From: Microbacterium nymphoidis | GTDB lineage: Bacteria > Actinomycetota > Actinomycetes > Actinomycetales > Microbacteriaceae | Assembly: GCF_021044885.1 (NCBI RefSeq) | Contig: NZ_JAJNOD010000003.1 | Coordinates: 1 to 64,000, forward strand | Reading direction: 5' to 3' | DNA length: 64,000 bases | Shown here: in pieces, positions 1-8,697 of the stretch | How the letters are laid out: each line of letters opens with the position of its first letter | Numbering within the stretch: position 1 is the stretch's first letter | The notes under the pieces: generated by a model | Seen by the model: the letters and a program-made list of their open reading frames with translations, nothing else | Told to the model about the DNA's origin: nothing | The model's database searches: none | Made by a program: the position numbers and the translations under genes

Positions 1-7
1 CAATAGT

Positions 8-124
8 GTTTCGGCGGCCATAGCGAGAGGGAAACGCCTGGTCACATTCCGAACCCAGAAGCTAAGCCTCTCAGCGCCGATGGTACTGCAGGGGGGACCC
101 TGTGGGAGAGTAGGACACCGCCGG
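8..124 (+). rRNA. rrf: 5S ribosomal RNA
   Basis: The sequence has the standard actinobacterial 5S body: GTTTCGG at the 5' end, the GAGGGAAACGCC and CATTCCGAACCC elements of loops B and C, GGTACTGCAGGGG in the middle, and a 3' end that pairs back to the 5' end. The gene is complete or nearly so; the exact ends are uncertain by a few bases. The 16S and 23S genes would lie left of the window. A strong terminator follows at once, so this is the last gene of the rRNA operon. Confidence 0.93.
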
Positions 125-136
125 ACTTCTTTCGAT

Positions 137-170
137 CGAAAGGCCCACCCAACGCTGGGTGGGCCTTTCG
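137..170 (+). terminator. rRNA operon terminator
   Basis: A perfect 15-bp stem (137-151 with 156-170) closes on an ACGC loop, starting about 12 bases after the 5S 3' end. The arms are AAAGGCCCACCCA-like and its complement, followed by TGGTTT. This is the typical strong intrinsic terminator of an rrn operon. Confidence 0.9.
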
Positions 171-218
171 TGGTTTCGGGGGAGAATGTACCCGAGGAAG
201 GTCAACAGAGGAGCGACG

Positions 219-2705
219 ATGGCAGACAACAACGGCCGAAACGACGACAGGCGCGACGAGCGTCGCCGCTCCGACTCCCGACCCCCGCGCCGCGATGGTG
301 ATGGCCGTTCGTTCGACCGTCCGAGCCGTGATGGTGAGCGCCGTTCGTTTGATCGTCCGCAGCGTGATGGTGAGCGTCGTTCCTTTGACCGCCCGCAGCG
401 GGATGGTGAGCGTCGTTCGTTTGATCGCCCGCAGCGGGATGGTGAGCGTCGTTCGTTTGATCGTCCGCAGCGTGATGGTGAGCGTCGTTCGTTTGATCGT
501 CCGCAGCGTGATGGTGAGCGTCGTTCCTTTGATCGTCCGCAGCGTGATGGTGAGCGTCGCTCCTTTGACCGCCCGAACCGGGATGGTGAGCGTCGTTCCT
601 TTGATCGCCCGCAGCGGGATGGTGAGCGTCGCTCCTTTGACCGCCCGAACCGTGATGGTGAGCGTCGCTCGTTTGACCGCCCGCAGCGCGATGGTGAGCG
701 TCGTTCCTTTGATCGCCCGCAGCGCGATGGTGAGCGCCGTTCGTTTGATCGTCCGAACCGGGATGGTGAGCGTCGTTCCTTTGACCGCCCGAACCGGGAT
801 GGTGACCGTCGCTCGTTTGACCGCCCGAACCGCGATGGTGAGCGTCGCTCGTTTGACCGCCCGCAGCGCGATGGTGAGCGCCGTTCGTTCGACCGTCCGA
901 ACCGGGATGGTGAGCGCCGTTCCTTTGACCGCCCGAACCGGGATGGTGAGCGTCGCTCGTTTGACCGTCCGCAGCGCGATGGTGAGCGTCGCTCCTTTGA
1001 CCGCCCAAATCGGGATGGTGAGCGTCGTTCCTTTGACCGCCCGAACCGGGATGGTGAGCGTCGCTCGTTTGATCGCCCGCAGCGCGATGGTGAGCGCCGT
1101 TCCTTTGACCGCACGAACCGGGATGGTGAGCGTCGTTCCTTTGACCGCCCGAACCGGGATGGTGAGCGTCGCTCGTTCGACCGTCCTCGCCGTGATGGAT
1201 ACGACCGTCCGCGTGACGGGGAGCGACGTTCGTACCACCGGAACGAGGACGAGCGTCGCTCGAGCCGCCCGACGCAGGATGAGCGTGCAGACCGGCCGCG
1301 GGATCCCGAGATCCCCGATGCGATCGACGCACGCGACCTGCCCGCGGCCGCGCGCAACGAGCTCAAGACCCTGAGCAAGGAGAACGCGGAGGGTGTGGCC
1401 CGTCACCTGGTGATGGCGGCCCGCCTGATCGAGGATGACTCCGCGCTCGCCCACGAGCACGCTCTCGCGGCCTCGCGCCGGGCCGGCCGCATTGCCCTCG
1501 TGCGCGAGACCCTGGCAATCACCGCCTACGCCATCGGCGATTTCGGTCTGGCTCTGCGCGAGCTGCGCACCTATCGCCGCATCTCCGGCAAGGAGGACCA
1601 GATCGCCCTCATCGTCGACAGTGAGCGCGGGCTGGGCCGTCCGGAGAAGGGCCTGGAGGAGGGGCGCGCCGTCGATCGCGCGTCGCTGCCCACGGATGTC
1701 CGCGTCCAGCTCGCAATCGCCATGTCCGGCGCTCGTCTGGACCTTGGTCAGACTGCCGCGGCACTCGGTGAGCTGGATATTCCTGAGCTGGATCCCGACC
1801 GGGCGTTCGAGTGGAGTCCGGCTCTGTTCGAGGCGCGCGCCGTCGTTCTGGAGGAACTGGGCCTGGAGGATGAGGCGGCACAGTGGCACCATCGTGCCGC
1901 AGTGGCCGAGGAAGCCCTCTCGGGCGGCATGAGCGATGAGTTCCTCGTGGTCGAGGACACGTTCGATGAGGATGCCTTCGACGACGATGCCGACGAGGAC
2001 GACGCCGACCACGGCGACGAGGGCGGCGCGGGCGCGCTGTCGACCGCTTCTGCGGAGACCGTCGCGAAGCATGCCGAGCCGAGAGAGGGCTCCGGCGGTG
2101 ATGAATCCGCCGATGTGTCTGAAGGTGATGTGTCTGAAGGCGATGTGTCTGACGACGATGAGTCTGCAGCGGGGGCGGCCGTCGACGGCGCACCGAATGC
2201 GTCTCCCGTCGGCGAGACGCCGGTAGCAGATGCCGCCGACGGCACTGACGAGATGCCGAATGCGCACGACTACTCCGTCGAGGACGAGGTCGCGGATCTT
2301 CTCGGTGAGAACAACGCCGATGACGAGGAGCCGAGCACGGAGCTTGACGGCGAAGCTGCCGAGCCCTCCCCGGCGAAGGACAAGCCGGCGAAGGACAAGC
2401 CGAAGAAGGACAAGTCGGCGAAGGACAAGTCGAAGAGCGACAAGTCGGCGAAGGACAAGTCGAAGAGCGACAAGTCGGCGAAGGACAAGTCGGAGAAAAA
2501 GAGCAAGGCTCGTTCGTCCGACACCTCCGAGGACGCCGAGACGGAGAAGAAGGCGAAGAAGGCTGTAGAGGCCGAGAAGGCGACGAAGTCGCGTCCGAGC
2601 GCGGACGAAGCGTCGCCGCGTGTTCGTGTGAAGGTCGTCGAGGACAAGCCAGCGCGAAAGCGTGCGGCGAAGACGACGGACGACGCCACCGACGCGGGGG
2701 AGTGA
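219..2705 (+). CDS. Low-complexity repeat protein with TPR-like core (Rv1691-type)
   Basis: 828 residues; ATG chosen because AGAGGAG lies 5-12 bases upstream. It has four zones. Residues 25-324 are 25 tandem 12-residue units of consensus RDGERRSFDRP(Q/N), strongly charged and surely disordered. About residues 365-575 form a conserved all-helical, TPR-like core (from PDAIDARDL to AAVAEEALS). Then comes a long Asp/Glu-rich stretch, and finally a Lys-rich tail with eight (A/K)KDK(P/S)-type pentapeptides. The core and the following genes match the M. tuberculosis Rv1691-Rv1696 order, so this is the Rv1691 counterpart with large added repeats. Function is unknown; RG/RD-rich and Lys-rich tails beside an rRNA operon suggest, but do not prove, RNA or ribosome contact. 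The stop overlaps the next GTG start. Confidence 0.85.
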   Translation: MADNNGRNDDRRDERRRSDSRPPRRDGDGRSFDRPSRDGERRSFDRPQRDGERRSFDRPQRDGERRSFDRPQRDGERRSFDRPQRDGERRSFDRPQRDGERRSFDRPQRDGERRSFDRPNRDGERRSFDRPQRDGERRSFDRPNRDGERRSFDRPQRDGERRSFDRPQRDGERRSFDRPNRDGERRSFDRPNRDGDRRSFDRPNRDGERRSFDRPQRDGERRSFDRPNRDGERRSFDRPNRDGERRSFDRPQRDGERRSFDRPNRDGERRSFDRPNRDGERRSFDRPQRDGERRSFDRTNRDGERRSFDRPNRDGERRSFDRPRRDGYDRPRDGERRSYHRNEDERRSSRPTQDERADRPRDPEIPDAIDARDLPAAARNELKTLSKENAEGVARHLVMAARLIEDDSALAHEHALAASRRAGRIALVRETLAITAYAIGDFGLALRELRTYRRISGKEDQIALIVDSERGLGRPEKGLEEGRAVDRASLPTDVRVQLAIAMSGARLDLGQTAAALGELDIPELDPDRAFEWSPALFEARAVVLEELGLEDEAAQWHHRAAVAEEALSGGMSDEFLVVEDTFDEDAFDDDADEDDADHGDEGGAGALSTASAETVAKHAEPREGSGGDESADVSEGDVSEGDVSDDDESAAGAAVDGAPNASPVGETPVADAADGTDEMPNAHDYSVEDEVADLLGENNADDEEPSTELDGEAAEPSPAKDKPAKDKPKKDKSAKDKSKSDKSAKDKSKSDKSAKDKSEKKSKARSSDTSEDAETEKKAKKAVEAEKATKSRPSADEASPRVRVKVVEDKPARKRAAKTTDDATDAGE
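291..1190 (+). repeat. 25 tandem 36-bp coding repeats
   Basis: Twenty-five in-frame 36-bp units (900 bp exactly) encode RDGERRSFDRP followed by Q or N, with rare S, R, RDGD and RTN variants. Units differ mainly by synonymous changes (CGT/CGC, TCG/TCC, GAT/GAC) and by the CAG/AAC switch, so mosaic blocks are visible. This pattern suggests unit gain and loss by slippage or recombination; copy number is likely to vary between strains. Confidence 0.97.
2373..2492 (+). repeat. Eight 15-bp Lys-rich coding repeats
   Basis: Eight in-frame 15-bp units of the form GCGAAGGACAAGTCG encode AKDKP/AKDKS/KSDKS/KKDKS pentapeptides near the C-terminus of the upstream-starting repeat protein. The resulting tail is highly basic, opposite in charge to the acidic zone just before it. 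Confidence 0.93.
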
Positions 2706-3763
2706 TCGTGGGCTTGTTCTCGCGTCGCTCCGCCTCCGCGGCCGGATCGGCGGCGACCCCGCTGGAGGGCGTCGACACCGTTCTGGCCGATCTTGACGGT
2801 GTCGTGTACGCCGGTGCCGGAGCGATCCCGCACGCGGTCGAGAGCATCAATCGTGCGCGTGAATCGGCGCGAGTCGGCTACATCACCAACAACGCGTCTC
2901 GCACGGACCGGGCTGTCGCCGAGCACCTGAGCGAACTCGGGCTGCCCACGCGGCCGGATGAGGTCGTGACGAGCCCACAGGCCGCGATGCGGCTGCTGGC
3001 CGCACGCGTCGCGCCCGGGTCGACGATCCTCGTCGTGGGCGGGGACGGCCTCGTCGATGAGCTGCACAAGGCCGGATTCACGGTGACTCGCAGCGCCGAG
3101 GATGCCCCCGCTGCCGTGGTGCAGGGCTTCGCGCCCGAGGTGGACTGGAACCAGCTCGCGGAAGCGGCCTACGCGCTGCAGACTCCGGAGGACGAAGGCG
3201 GGATTCCGTGGATCGCTACGAACACGGACTGGACCATCCCGAAGGAGCGTGGAATCGCGCCCGGGAACGGCACACTCGTCTCGGCCGTGCACACGGCCGT
3301 GGGGCGACTGGCCACCGTCGCGGGAAAGCCGGAGACGCCGATCTTCGAGGAAGCCGTGTCGCGATTCTCCGCGAAGAAGGCCCTGTTCCTCGGCGACCGG
3401 CTCGACACCGACATCCTCGGCGCGAACCGGGCCGGCATCGCATCCCTGCACGTGCTGACCGGGATCGATCGCCCGAAGCATGTGCTCGCGGCGCCGCCGG
3501 ACTCACGGCCGGACTTCATCGTGGCCGACCTGCGTGGCCTCTTCGAGCCCTACCCGGAGACCGTGATCGATGGGGAGCGGGTGAGTGTCGCGGACGCGAC
3601 CGTTCGCGTCGATGGTCCGGATATCGTCATCGAGCGCGCCGGCGACCAGCTGAACCTGCTTCGTGCCGGTGCCCAGGCGATCTGGCGCAGCGGACGCGCG
3701 ATCTTCGGCTTCCGTGTGCCGGAGCAGCTGTACGCGGACCCTTTCGTCAGCCGGCGTTCCTGA
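2702..3763 (+). CDS. HAD-IIA phosphatase (glycerol-3-phosphate phosphatase-like)
   Basis: 353 residues; the GTG start overlaps the stop of the repeat gene (GTGA), so translation is coupled; a second GTG lies two codons later. HAD motif I is ADLDGVVYAG near residue 30 (nucleophile Asp and acid/base Asp), motif II is the TNN of YITNNASR, and motif IV is LGDRLDTDILGANRAG. The family is NagD/HAD-IIA with a large cap. The gene order equals that of Rv1692, which is described as a D-glycerol-3-phosphate phosphatase acting in polar-lipid recycling; that specific substrate is transferred by homology and synteny. It acts in the cytoplasm and needs Mg2+. Length is normal for the family and all key residues are present. 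Confidence 0.85.
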   Translation: MIVGLFSRRSASAAGSAATPLEGVDTVLADLDGVVYAGAGAIPHAVESINRARESARVGYITNNASRTDRAVAEHLSELGLPTRPDEVVTSPQAAMRLLAARVAPGSTILVVGGDGLVDELHKAGFTVTRSAEDAPAAVVQGFAPEVDWNQLAEAAYALQTPEDEGGIPWIATNTDWTIPKERGIAPGNGTLVSAVHTAVGRLATVAGKPETPIFEEAVSRFSAKKALFLGDRLDTDILGANRAGIASLHVLTGIDRPKHVLAAPPDSRPDFIVADLRGLFEPYPETVIDGERVSVADATVRVDGPDIVIERAGDQLNLLRAGAQAIWRSGRAIFGFRVPEQLYADPFVSRRS

Positions 3764-3872
3764 GCAAGCCGGTGTCGCGCGGGGAGCGCTGAGGCGCGAC
3801 TCGCGATCGCCCGTTCGCCGTCTCCGCGCGCGGGAACGATCGCCGGGCTCCGCGGCAGGCCGCGGGATCTCC

Positions 3873-3908
3873 GTGACCGTGTCGGGGGTGGCGCGTATTG
3901 TGGAGTCG
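3873..3908 (+). promoter_or_regulatory. Candidate leaderless promoter
   Basis: GTGACC (3873-3878), a 17-bp spacer and TATTGT (3896-3901) form a sigma-A-like promoter. The GTG start of the next gene lies only 7 bases after the -10 box, which places the transcription start at or next to the start codon. No ribosome binding site is present, consistent with a leaderless mRNA. This would start the tlyA-nadK-recN operon. Confidence 0.55.
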
Positions 3909-4060
3909 TGACCGACTTCTCCTCTGATCCGGGACTCGTGAGCCGCCTGCGCGTCATCGAAGCGCAGCCGCTGGCCGCACGGGCGGAGGCGTATGCGGGT
4001 CTGCACGACGAACTGACACGGCGCCTCGATTCCGGCGTTCCGCGGGCAGAGTCCGCCTGA
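3908..4060 (+). CDS. Small conserved protein (Rv1693-type)
   Basis: 50 residues, GTG start, beginning MTDFSSDPGLVSRLRVIEAQ. Its TGA overlaps the ATG of tlyA. It is mostly helical and charged, with no recognisable domain, signal or membrane segment. A short hypothetical protein also lies between the HAD phosphatase and tlyA in mycobacteria (Rv1693), which supports it as real. The start is set by the leaderless promoter just upstream. Function is unknown; coupling to tlyA suggests a shared role in RNA modification or just operon architecture. Confidence 0.65.
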   Translation: MTDFSSDPGLVSRLRVIEAQPLAARAEAYAGLHDELTRRLDSGVPRAESA

Positions 4061-4851
4061 TGACGCGCCTGGATGCTGCGCTCACGAGTCGCGGGCTCGC
4101 TCGTTCCCGGTCCCAGGCGGCGCGCCTGATCGCCGACGGCCTGGTGAGCGTCGACGGCACCCCCGTCGTGAAGTCCTCGGCCGCCGTCTCCGACGATGCA
4201 ATCATCGAGGTGGCGGGTGCAGATCACTATGTCAGCCGCGCCGCGCACAAGCTGATCGCTGCGCTCGACGGGTTCAGCATCGACCCGGGCGGTCGCGTCG
4301 CGCTCGATATGGGTGCCTCTACGGGAGGCTTCACGCAGGTTCTCCGGGAACGGGGAGCGGAGCCGGTGCTCGCCGTGGATGTGGGCCACGATCAGCTGGC
4401 GGCCGAGATCGCCGCCGATCCCGGGGTACGAAGCGTCGAAAGGTTCAACGTACGTCACATGAGCCCGGAGAGTCTCGCTGCGGCGACCGGTGTGTCCGTT
4501 CCTCCCCAGGTGGTCACCGGTGACCTCTCGTTCATCTCGCTCGAGCATGTGATCCCCGCTGTCGTCGCAGTTGCGGCAGCGGAGGCCGACGTGGTGCTGC
4601 TCGTCAAGCCGCAGTTCGAAGTGGGGCGCACCGCGGTGAAGGGTGGCCTCGTCACGAACCCGGGGCTGCGCGCCGATGCCGTCTCCTCGGTGCTGTGGAG
4701 CGCGTGGGATGCCGGTCTGGGCACCCTCGGAATTCTCCCCAGCCCTCTTCTCGGCACCCACGGCAACGCGGAGTTCCTGATACATCTGCGGCGGGAGGGC
4801 GCCAACCCCACCGATTTCCGTGAGCGAGTTCTGGAGGTGACCGGAGCATGA
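4060..4851 (+). CDS. tlyA: TlyA-family rRNA 2'-O-methyltransferase
   Basis: 263 residues. An N-terminal S4 RNA-binding domain (about 1-60, RLDAALTSRGLARSRSQAAR) precedes a Rossmann methyltransferase domain with the SAM motif LDMGASTGGFTQVL near residue 85 and KPQFEVGR near residue 185. Mycobacterial TlyA methylates 16S C1409 and 23S C1920 and is needed for capreomycin sensitivity; the same reaction is expected here. The older name is hemolysin A. The ATG overlaps the upstream stop and the gene's stop overlaps the nadK ATG (ATGA), so the genes form a tightly coupled operon. Confidence 0.93.
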   Translation: MTRLDAALTSRGLARSRSQAARLIADGLVSVDGTPVVKSSAAVSDDAIIEVAGADHYVSRAAHKLIAALDGFSIDPGGRVALDMGASTGGFTQVLRERGAEPVLAVDVGHDQLAAEIAADPGVRSVERFNVRHMSPESLAAATGVSVPPQVVTGDLSFISLEHVIPAVVAVAAAEADVVLLVKPQFEVGRTAVKGGLVTNPGLRADAVSSVLWSAWDAGLGTLGILPSPLLGTHGNAEFLIHLRREGANPTDFRERVLEVTGA

Positions 4852-5804
4852 CCGACGAACGCTTCATCCTCGTCGTCGCGCACGCACGACGCGATGACAC
4901 GGTCGCCGCGGCGATGCGGGTGATCGATTCCCTCACCGCCGCCGGCGCGATCCCGGTGATGTCTCCGGACGATCGCAACGACCTCGCCGATGCGATGCCC
5001 GACCCCAGCGTGCTGGATCGCGTCCGCATGCTCGGCGAGGAGCTGAGCACGGCCGATCTGGAACTCGCCATCGTCCTCGGCGGCGACGGTACGATCCTGC
5101 GGGCTGCGGAGCTGGTCCGCGGCAGCGCCGCGCCGGTTCTCGGCATCAACATGGGTCACGTCGGCTTCCTCGCGGAGAGCGAGCGCGATGACATGGACGA
5201 GGCCGTTCGCCGCGTGATCGCCCGGGACTACACGGTCGAAGAGCGCATGGCGGTCGACATCCGCGTGAAGAACGCGCAGGGCGACGTGGTGTACTCCACC
5301 TTCGCGCTGAACGACGCCTCGATCGAGAAGGGCAGCCGAGAGCGCATGCTCGAGGTGGTCCTGGAGGTGGACGGCCGACCGCTCACAAGCTTCGGCTGCG
5401 ACGGCATGGTGGTCTCCACCCCGACGGGCTCGACCGCCTACAACTTCTCGGCCGGGGGCCCGGTGATCTGGCCCACGGTCCAGGCGATCAGCGTGGTGCC
5501 GCTATCGGCGCATGCGCTGTTCGCCCGGCCCATCGTGGTGGATCCGTCATCGTCGGTCGCCATCGAGGTGATGAGCCGCACGAACGGCAGCGGCGTGCTG
5601 TGGGCGGACGGGCGCCGCTCCCACGAGCTGCCCCCGGGCGCGCGCGTGGTGGTGCGACGGTCCGCAGTTCCCGTGCGGCTCGCCCGTCTCCACGAGGCCA
5701 AGTTCACCGACCGGCTGGTGCGGAAGTTCCGGCTGCCGGTGGACGGCTGGCGGGGACCGGACCCGGCGACAGACGTGCTGCCCATTCAGGGAGGATCCGC
5801 ATGA
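4848..5804 (+). CDS. nadK: NAD kinase
   Basis: 318 residues, typical for the family. It phosphorylates NAD+ to NADP+ with ATP or polyphosphate in the cytoplasm. Diagnostic motifs are VLGGDGTILRAAEL (GGDG motif with the catalytic Asp, near residue 80), NMGHVGFLAE, NDASIEKG (the conserved NE/ND region) and TPTGSTAYNFSAGGP. It starts inside the tlyA stop and ends overlapping recN, the same order as in M. tuberculosis (Rv1694-Rv1696). Confidence 0.96.
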   Translation: MTDERFILVVAHARRDDTVAAAMRVIDSLTAAGAIPVMSPDDRNDLADAMPDPSVLDRVRMLGEELSTADLELAIVLGGDGTILRAAELVRGSAAPVLGINMGHVGFLAESERDDMDEAVRRVIARDYTVEERMAVDIRVKNAQGDVVYSTFALNDASIEKGSRERMLEVVLEVDGRPLTSFGCDGMVVSTPTGSTAYNFSAGGPVIWPTVQAISVVPLSAHALFARPIVVDPSSSVAIEVMSRTNGSGVLWADGRRSHELPPGARVVVRRSAVPVRLARLHEAKFTDRLVRKFRLPVDGWRGPDPATDVLPIQGGSA

Positions 5805-7492
5805 TCGAGGAGATGCGCATGCGAGACCTCGGAGTCATCTCCGAGGCGACGCTGCCGATCGGCCCCGGCTTCACGGCGATCACGGGTGAGACGGGCGCCG
5901 GCAAGACGATGGTGGTGACGGGGCTCGGCCTTCTGCTCGGCGCCCGTGCGGATTCCGGCGCGGTGCGCGCGGGAGCCGATTCCGCGGTGGTTGCGGGCGT
6001 GTGGGTGGTGCCTGAGGTGGGCAGCGTGGCGGATCGCGTCGCCGAAGCCGGGGGAGAAGTCGAAGCGATCGGCGATGGCCGCGCTGAGCTCTACGTGTCA
6101 CGCACCCTGACCGCCGAGGGCCGCAGCCGTGCCAGCGTCGGCGGGCGAAGCGCGCCGGCGGGCGTTCTCGCGGACCTCGCGGACGAACTGGTGGTCGTGC
6201 ACGGCCAGTCGGATCAGCTGCGGTTGCGCTCCGCTGCCGCACAGCGCGATGCGCTGGACCGTTTCGCGGGAGAGCCGGTGGCATACGCGCTGGCCGAGTA
6301 TCGACGGGTGTACGACGCATTCCTCGCGGCAGAGGCCGAGCTCGCCGAGCTGACCACGCGACGCGACGAGCGCCAGGCCGAGGCGGCGCAGTTGCGCGAG
6401 GCGATCGCCGTGATCGAGGGCATCGCTCCGGAACCGGGGGAGGACGCCGAACTCGCGGCGAAGTCGGAGCGTCTGAGCAATGCCGAAGAGCTGCGGGTTG
6501 CGGCGAGCACGGCGCGGGAGGCGCTGTCCAGCGAGGAGGACGCCGCGGACGTCTCGGGGCTCATCGCCGACGCCCGCAGAGCGCTGGAGCGCGCGACGGA
6601 TCCGGTGCTGACCGCGCTCACCGAGCAGCTGGCGGAGATCGGCTACCGCGCCGTCGACATCGCGGCGCAGCTGTCGGGGTATCTCGCCGATCTCGACGAA
6701 TCCGGCCCTCACGAACTCGAAGCGGTCGAGGAGCGCCGTGCGTTGCTGGCCGGTCTCATCCGTCAGCACGGATCGCTGGAGAACGCGCTCGCGCTGCTGC
6801 AGACCGGGTCCGCCCGCCTCATGGAGCTGGACGACGACGGTGATCGCGTCGAGCGGCTCACCGCGCGTATCGAGTCCTTGCGTGCCGAACTGGACAGCGC
6901 GGCCGAGCTTCTCACCGCACGGCGTACGGAGGCAGCGGTGCGGCTGGGCGCCGCGGTCACCGAGGAACTCCACGCCCTGGCGATGCCCGACGCCACGCTC
7001 ACGGTCGAGGTCAGCGCCGGAACCGCGTCTCATTCCGGCCGGGATGACGTGGCACTTCTGCTCGCGCCTCACCCCGGTGCCTCACCGCGGTCGGTGGCGA
7101 AGGGCGCATCCGGCGGCGAGCTCAGCCGGGTGATGCTCGCGATCGAGGTGGTGATCGCCGGAACCGATCCGGTACCGACCTTCGTCTTCGACGAGGTAGA
7201 CGCGGGAATCGGCGGTGCCGCGGCCATCGAGGTCGGCCGCCGCCTGGCCACCCTCGCGCGCACCAGTCAGGTCATCGCCGTCACGCACCTGGCGCAGGTC
7301 GCGGCGTTCGCGAACAATCACCTCAGCGTGGTGAAGAGCAATGACGGCTCCGTGACCGCGTCGAGCGTGCGCCAGCTCACCGGGGAGGAACGCGAAGCCG
7401 AGATGGCACGACTGCTGTCGGGCCTCGCGGACTCGGACGCCGCGCTGACGCATGCGCGAGAACTGCTCTCGTTGGCCGAGCCGCGCGGCTGA
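5801..7492 (+). CDS. recN: DNA repair protein RecN
   Basis: 563 residues; ATG chosen because it overlaps the nadK stop and gives the canonical N-terminus MIEEMRMRDLGVI. It is an SMC-like ATPase in double-strand-break repair: Walker A GETGAGKT near residue 30, a long heptad-rich coiled coil in the middle (about 150-350), the ABC signature GASGGELSRVML near residue 440 and Walker B FVFDEVDAGIGG, followed by the VTHLAQVAAF H-loop region. Length is usual. It is the last gene of the coupled tlyA-nadK-recN unit. Confidence 0.95.
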   Translation: MIEEMRMRDLGVISEATLPIGPGFTAITGETGAGKTMVVTGLGLLLGARADSGAVRAGADSAVVAGVWVVPEVGSVADRVAEAGGEVEAIGDGRAELYVSRTLTAEGRSRASVGGRSAPAGVLADLADELVVVHGQSDQLRLRSAAAQRDALDRFAGEPVAYALAEYRRVYDAFLAAEAELAELTTRRDERQAEAAQLREAIAVIEGIAPEPGEDAELAAKSERLSNAEELRVAASTAREALSSEEDAADVSGLIADARRALERATDPVLTALTEQLAEIGYRAVDIAAQLSGYLADLDESGPHELEAVEERRALLAGLIRQHGSLENALALLQTGSARLMELDDDGDRVERLTARIESLRAELDSAAELLTARRTEAAVRLGAAVTEELHALAMPDATLTVEVSAGTASHSGRDDVALLLAPHPGASPRSVAKGASGGELSRVMLAIEVVIAGTDPVPTFVFDEVDAGIGGAAAIEVGRRLATLARTSQVIAVTHLAQVAAFANNHLSVVKSNDGSVTASSVRQLTGEEREAEMARLLSGLADSDAALTHARELLSLAEPRG

Positions 7493-7660
7493 CGTCCGCC
7501 GTGCGCGCGGGCATGTCGGCCCTCTCATGCGCTGGACTGTCCGCAGAGTCCTCCGCATCGTCCGGAGCCGACTGCGCGGGCACAGCCGGCGAGGGGATGG
7601 CTTCGAGCCGGCGGAGGCGAGAGGCACGCGGTCGAACGGCGCGATACGCCCGTGTCAAAA

Positions 7661-7698
7661 TCTCATGACGTTTCATGTAGTTCCGTGACGTCATGAGA
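7661..7698 (+). promoter_or_regulatory. Inverted repeat upstream of metQ (candidate operator or hairpin)
   Basis: Perfect 11-bp arms TCTCATGACGT (7661-7671) and ACGTCATGAGA (7688-7698) are separated by 16 bases, about 65 bases before the metQ start. The right arm contains the 8-bp palindrome TGACGTCA. It could bind a dimeric regulator of methionine uptake or form an RNA hairpin; I do not recognise a known SAM riboswitch fold here. Confidence 0.45.
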
Positions 7699-7762
7699 AC
7701 TTCCGTGGCGAGGTGTTGCGGGCGCGGATGACGGCACCGATCGGGGGTTGTTTCATGGAGCC

Positions 7763-8689
7763 ATGACCAAGATTTCCCTCGCCAAACGAGCCACCTCCAT
7801 CCTCGGACTCGCCACGGTCGCGCTCATGGTGAGCGGACTCGTCGGCTGCTCCGGTGATGCCGGTGCCACGACGGACGGCGCCAGCACCGCCGCCAAGCAG
7901 GACACCATCGTGCTGGGCGCCGACGACGGCAACGAGCCCCACTGGCAGATCCTGAAGGACAAGCTGGCCGATGAAGGCATCGACCTCGAGGTGAAGACGA
8001 TCACCGATGGCGTGCAGCTGAACCAGGGTGTCAAGGACGGCTCCCTCGACATCAACCTGTTCCAGCACCTCATCTTCCTCGCCCAGTTCAACGTGGACAA
8101 CAATGCAGACCTAGTCCCTGTCGGTGCCACCGCCGTGTACCCGCTGGGGCTCTACTCCACCGAGTACGACGCGGTCGAGAAGCTCCCCGCGGATGCCGTC
8201 GTGGCTGTGCCGAACAACCCGACCAACCTCGCCCGCGCCCTCCTCAACCTGCAGACGGCCGGTCTGCTCACGCTGAAGGACGGCGGCAACGCACTGTCGA
8301 CGCCGGCAGACGTGGTCGACTCCAAGGTCAAGGTGACGCCGGTCGATGCGAACCAGACGGTGACCGCGCTCAAGGACGGCAGCGCCGATGCCGCAGTGGT
8401 CAACAACGTGCAGGCGCAGCGCGGCGGGCTGACCGACGCGGACATCATCTTCAAGGAAGACATCAACGACCCGCAGCTCGCGCCGTACATCAACGCGTTC
8501 GTCACCCGCGCAGAGCTGGCCGACGACCCCCGCTGGGCCAAGCTGATCGAGGCCTACCACAGCCCCGAGGTGGAAGAGGCGGTCTCGAAGCTCAACGACG
8601 GCAACCTCGTCTTCAAGGCCGACTGGACCCAGGCCAAGCTCACGGAGGTGCTGACCGGACTCGAGTCGGACATCTCCGCGGCGAAGTAA
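7763..8689 (+). CDS. metQ: Methionine ABC transporter substrate-binding lipoprotein
   Basis: 308 residues; ATG chosen because GGAG lies 5-8 bases upstream. The N-terminus is a lipoprotein signal peptide with lipobox LVGC (Cys about residue 28), so the mature protein is anchored outside the membrane. The body is an NlpA/MetQ (Lipoprotein_9) domain, with the typical DGVQLNQGVKDGSLDINLFQHL and NNPTNLARALLNLQTAGL segments that line the D/L-methionine pocket. It is followed by metN and metI, completing the importer. This block sits where Rv1697-Rv1698 would be in mycobacteria. Confidence 0.9.
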   Translation: MTKISLAKRATSILGLATVALMVSGLVGCSGDAGATTDGASTAAKQDTIVLGADDGNEPHWQILKDKLADEGIDLEVKTITDGVQLNQGVKDGSLDINLFQHLIFLAQFNVDNNADLVPVGATAVYPLGLYSTEYDAVEKLPADAVVAVPNNPTNLARALLNLQTAGLLTLKDGGNALSTPADVVDSKVKVTPVDANQTVTALKDGSADAAVVNNVQAQRGGLTDADIIFKEDINDPQLAPYINAFVTRAELADDPRWAKLIEAYHSPEVEEAVSKLNDGNLVFKADWTQAKLTEVLTGLESDISAAK

Positions 8690-8697
8690 GGCGGCCG

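Noticed and set aside
291..1190. Could the regular repeats be a CRISPR array
   Set aside because: Units are directly contiguous with no unique spacers, keep one reading frame and vary mainly at synonymous sites.
42..2267. Long minus-strand and alternate-frame open frames across the repeat gene
   Set aside because: They are mirrors of the 36-bp repeats in GC-rich DNA; no ribosome site, and the plus-strand gene has a conserved core and neighbours.
7493..7762. SAM riboswitch upstream of metQ
   Set aside because: A single dyad is present but none of the conserved SAM riboswitch core sequences were recognised.
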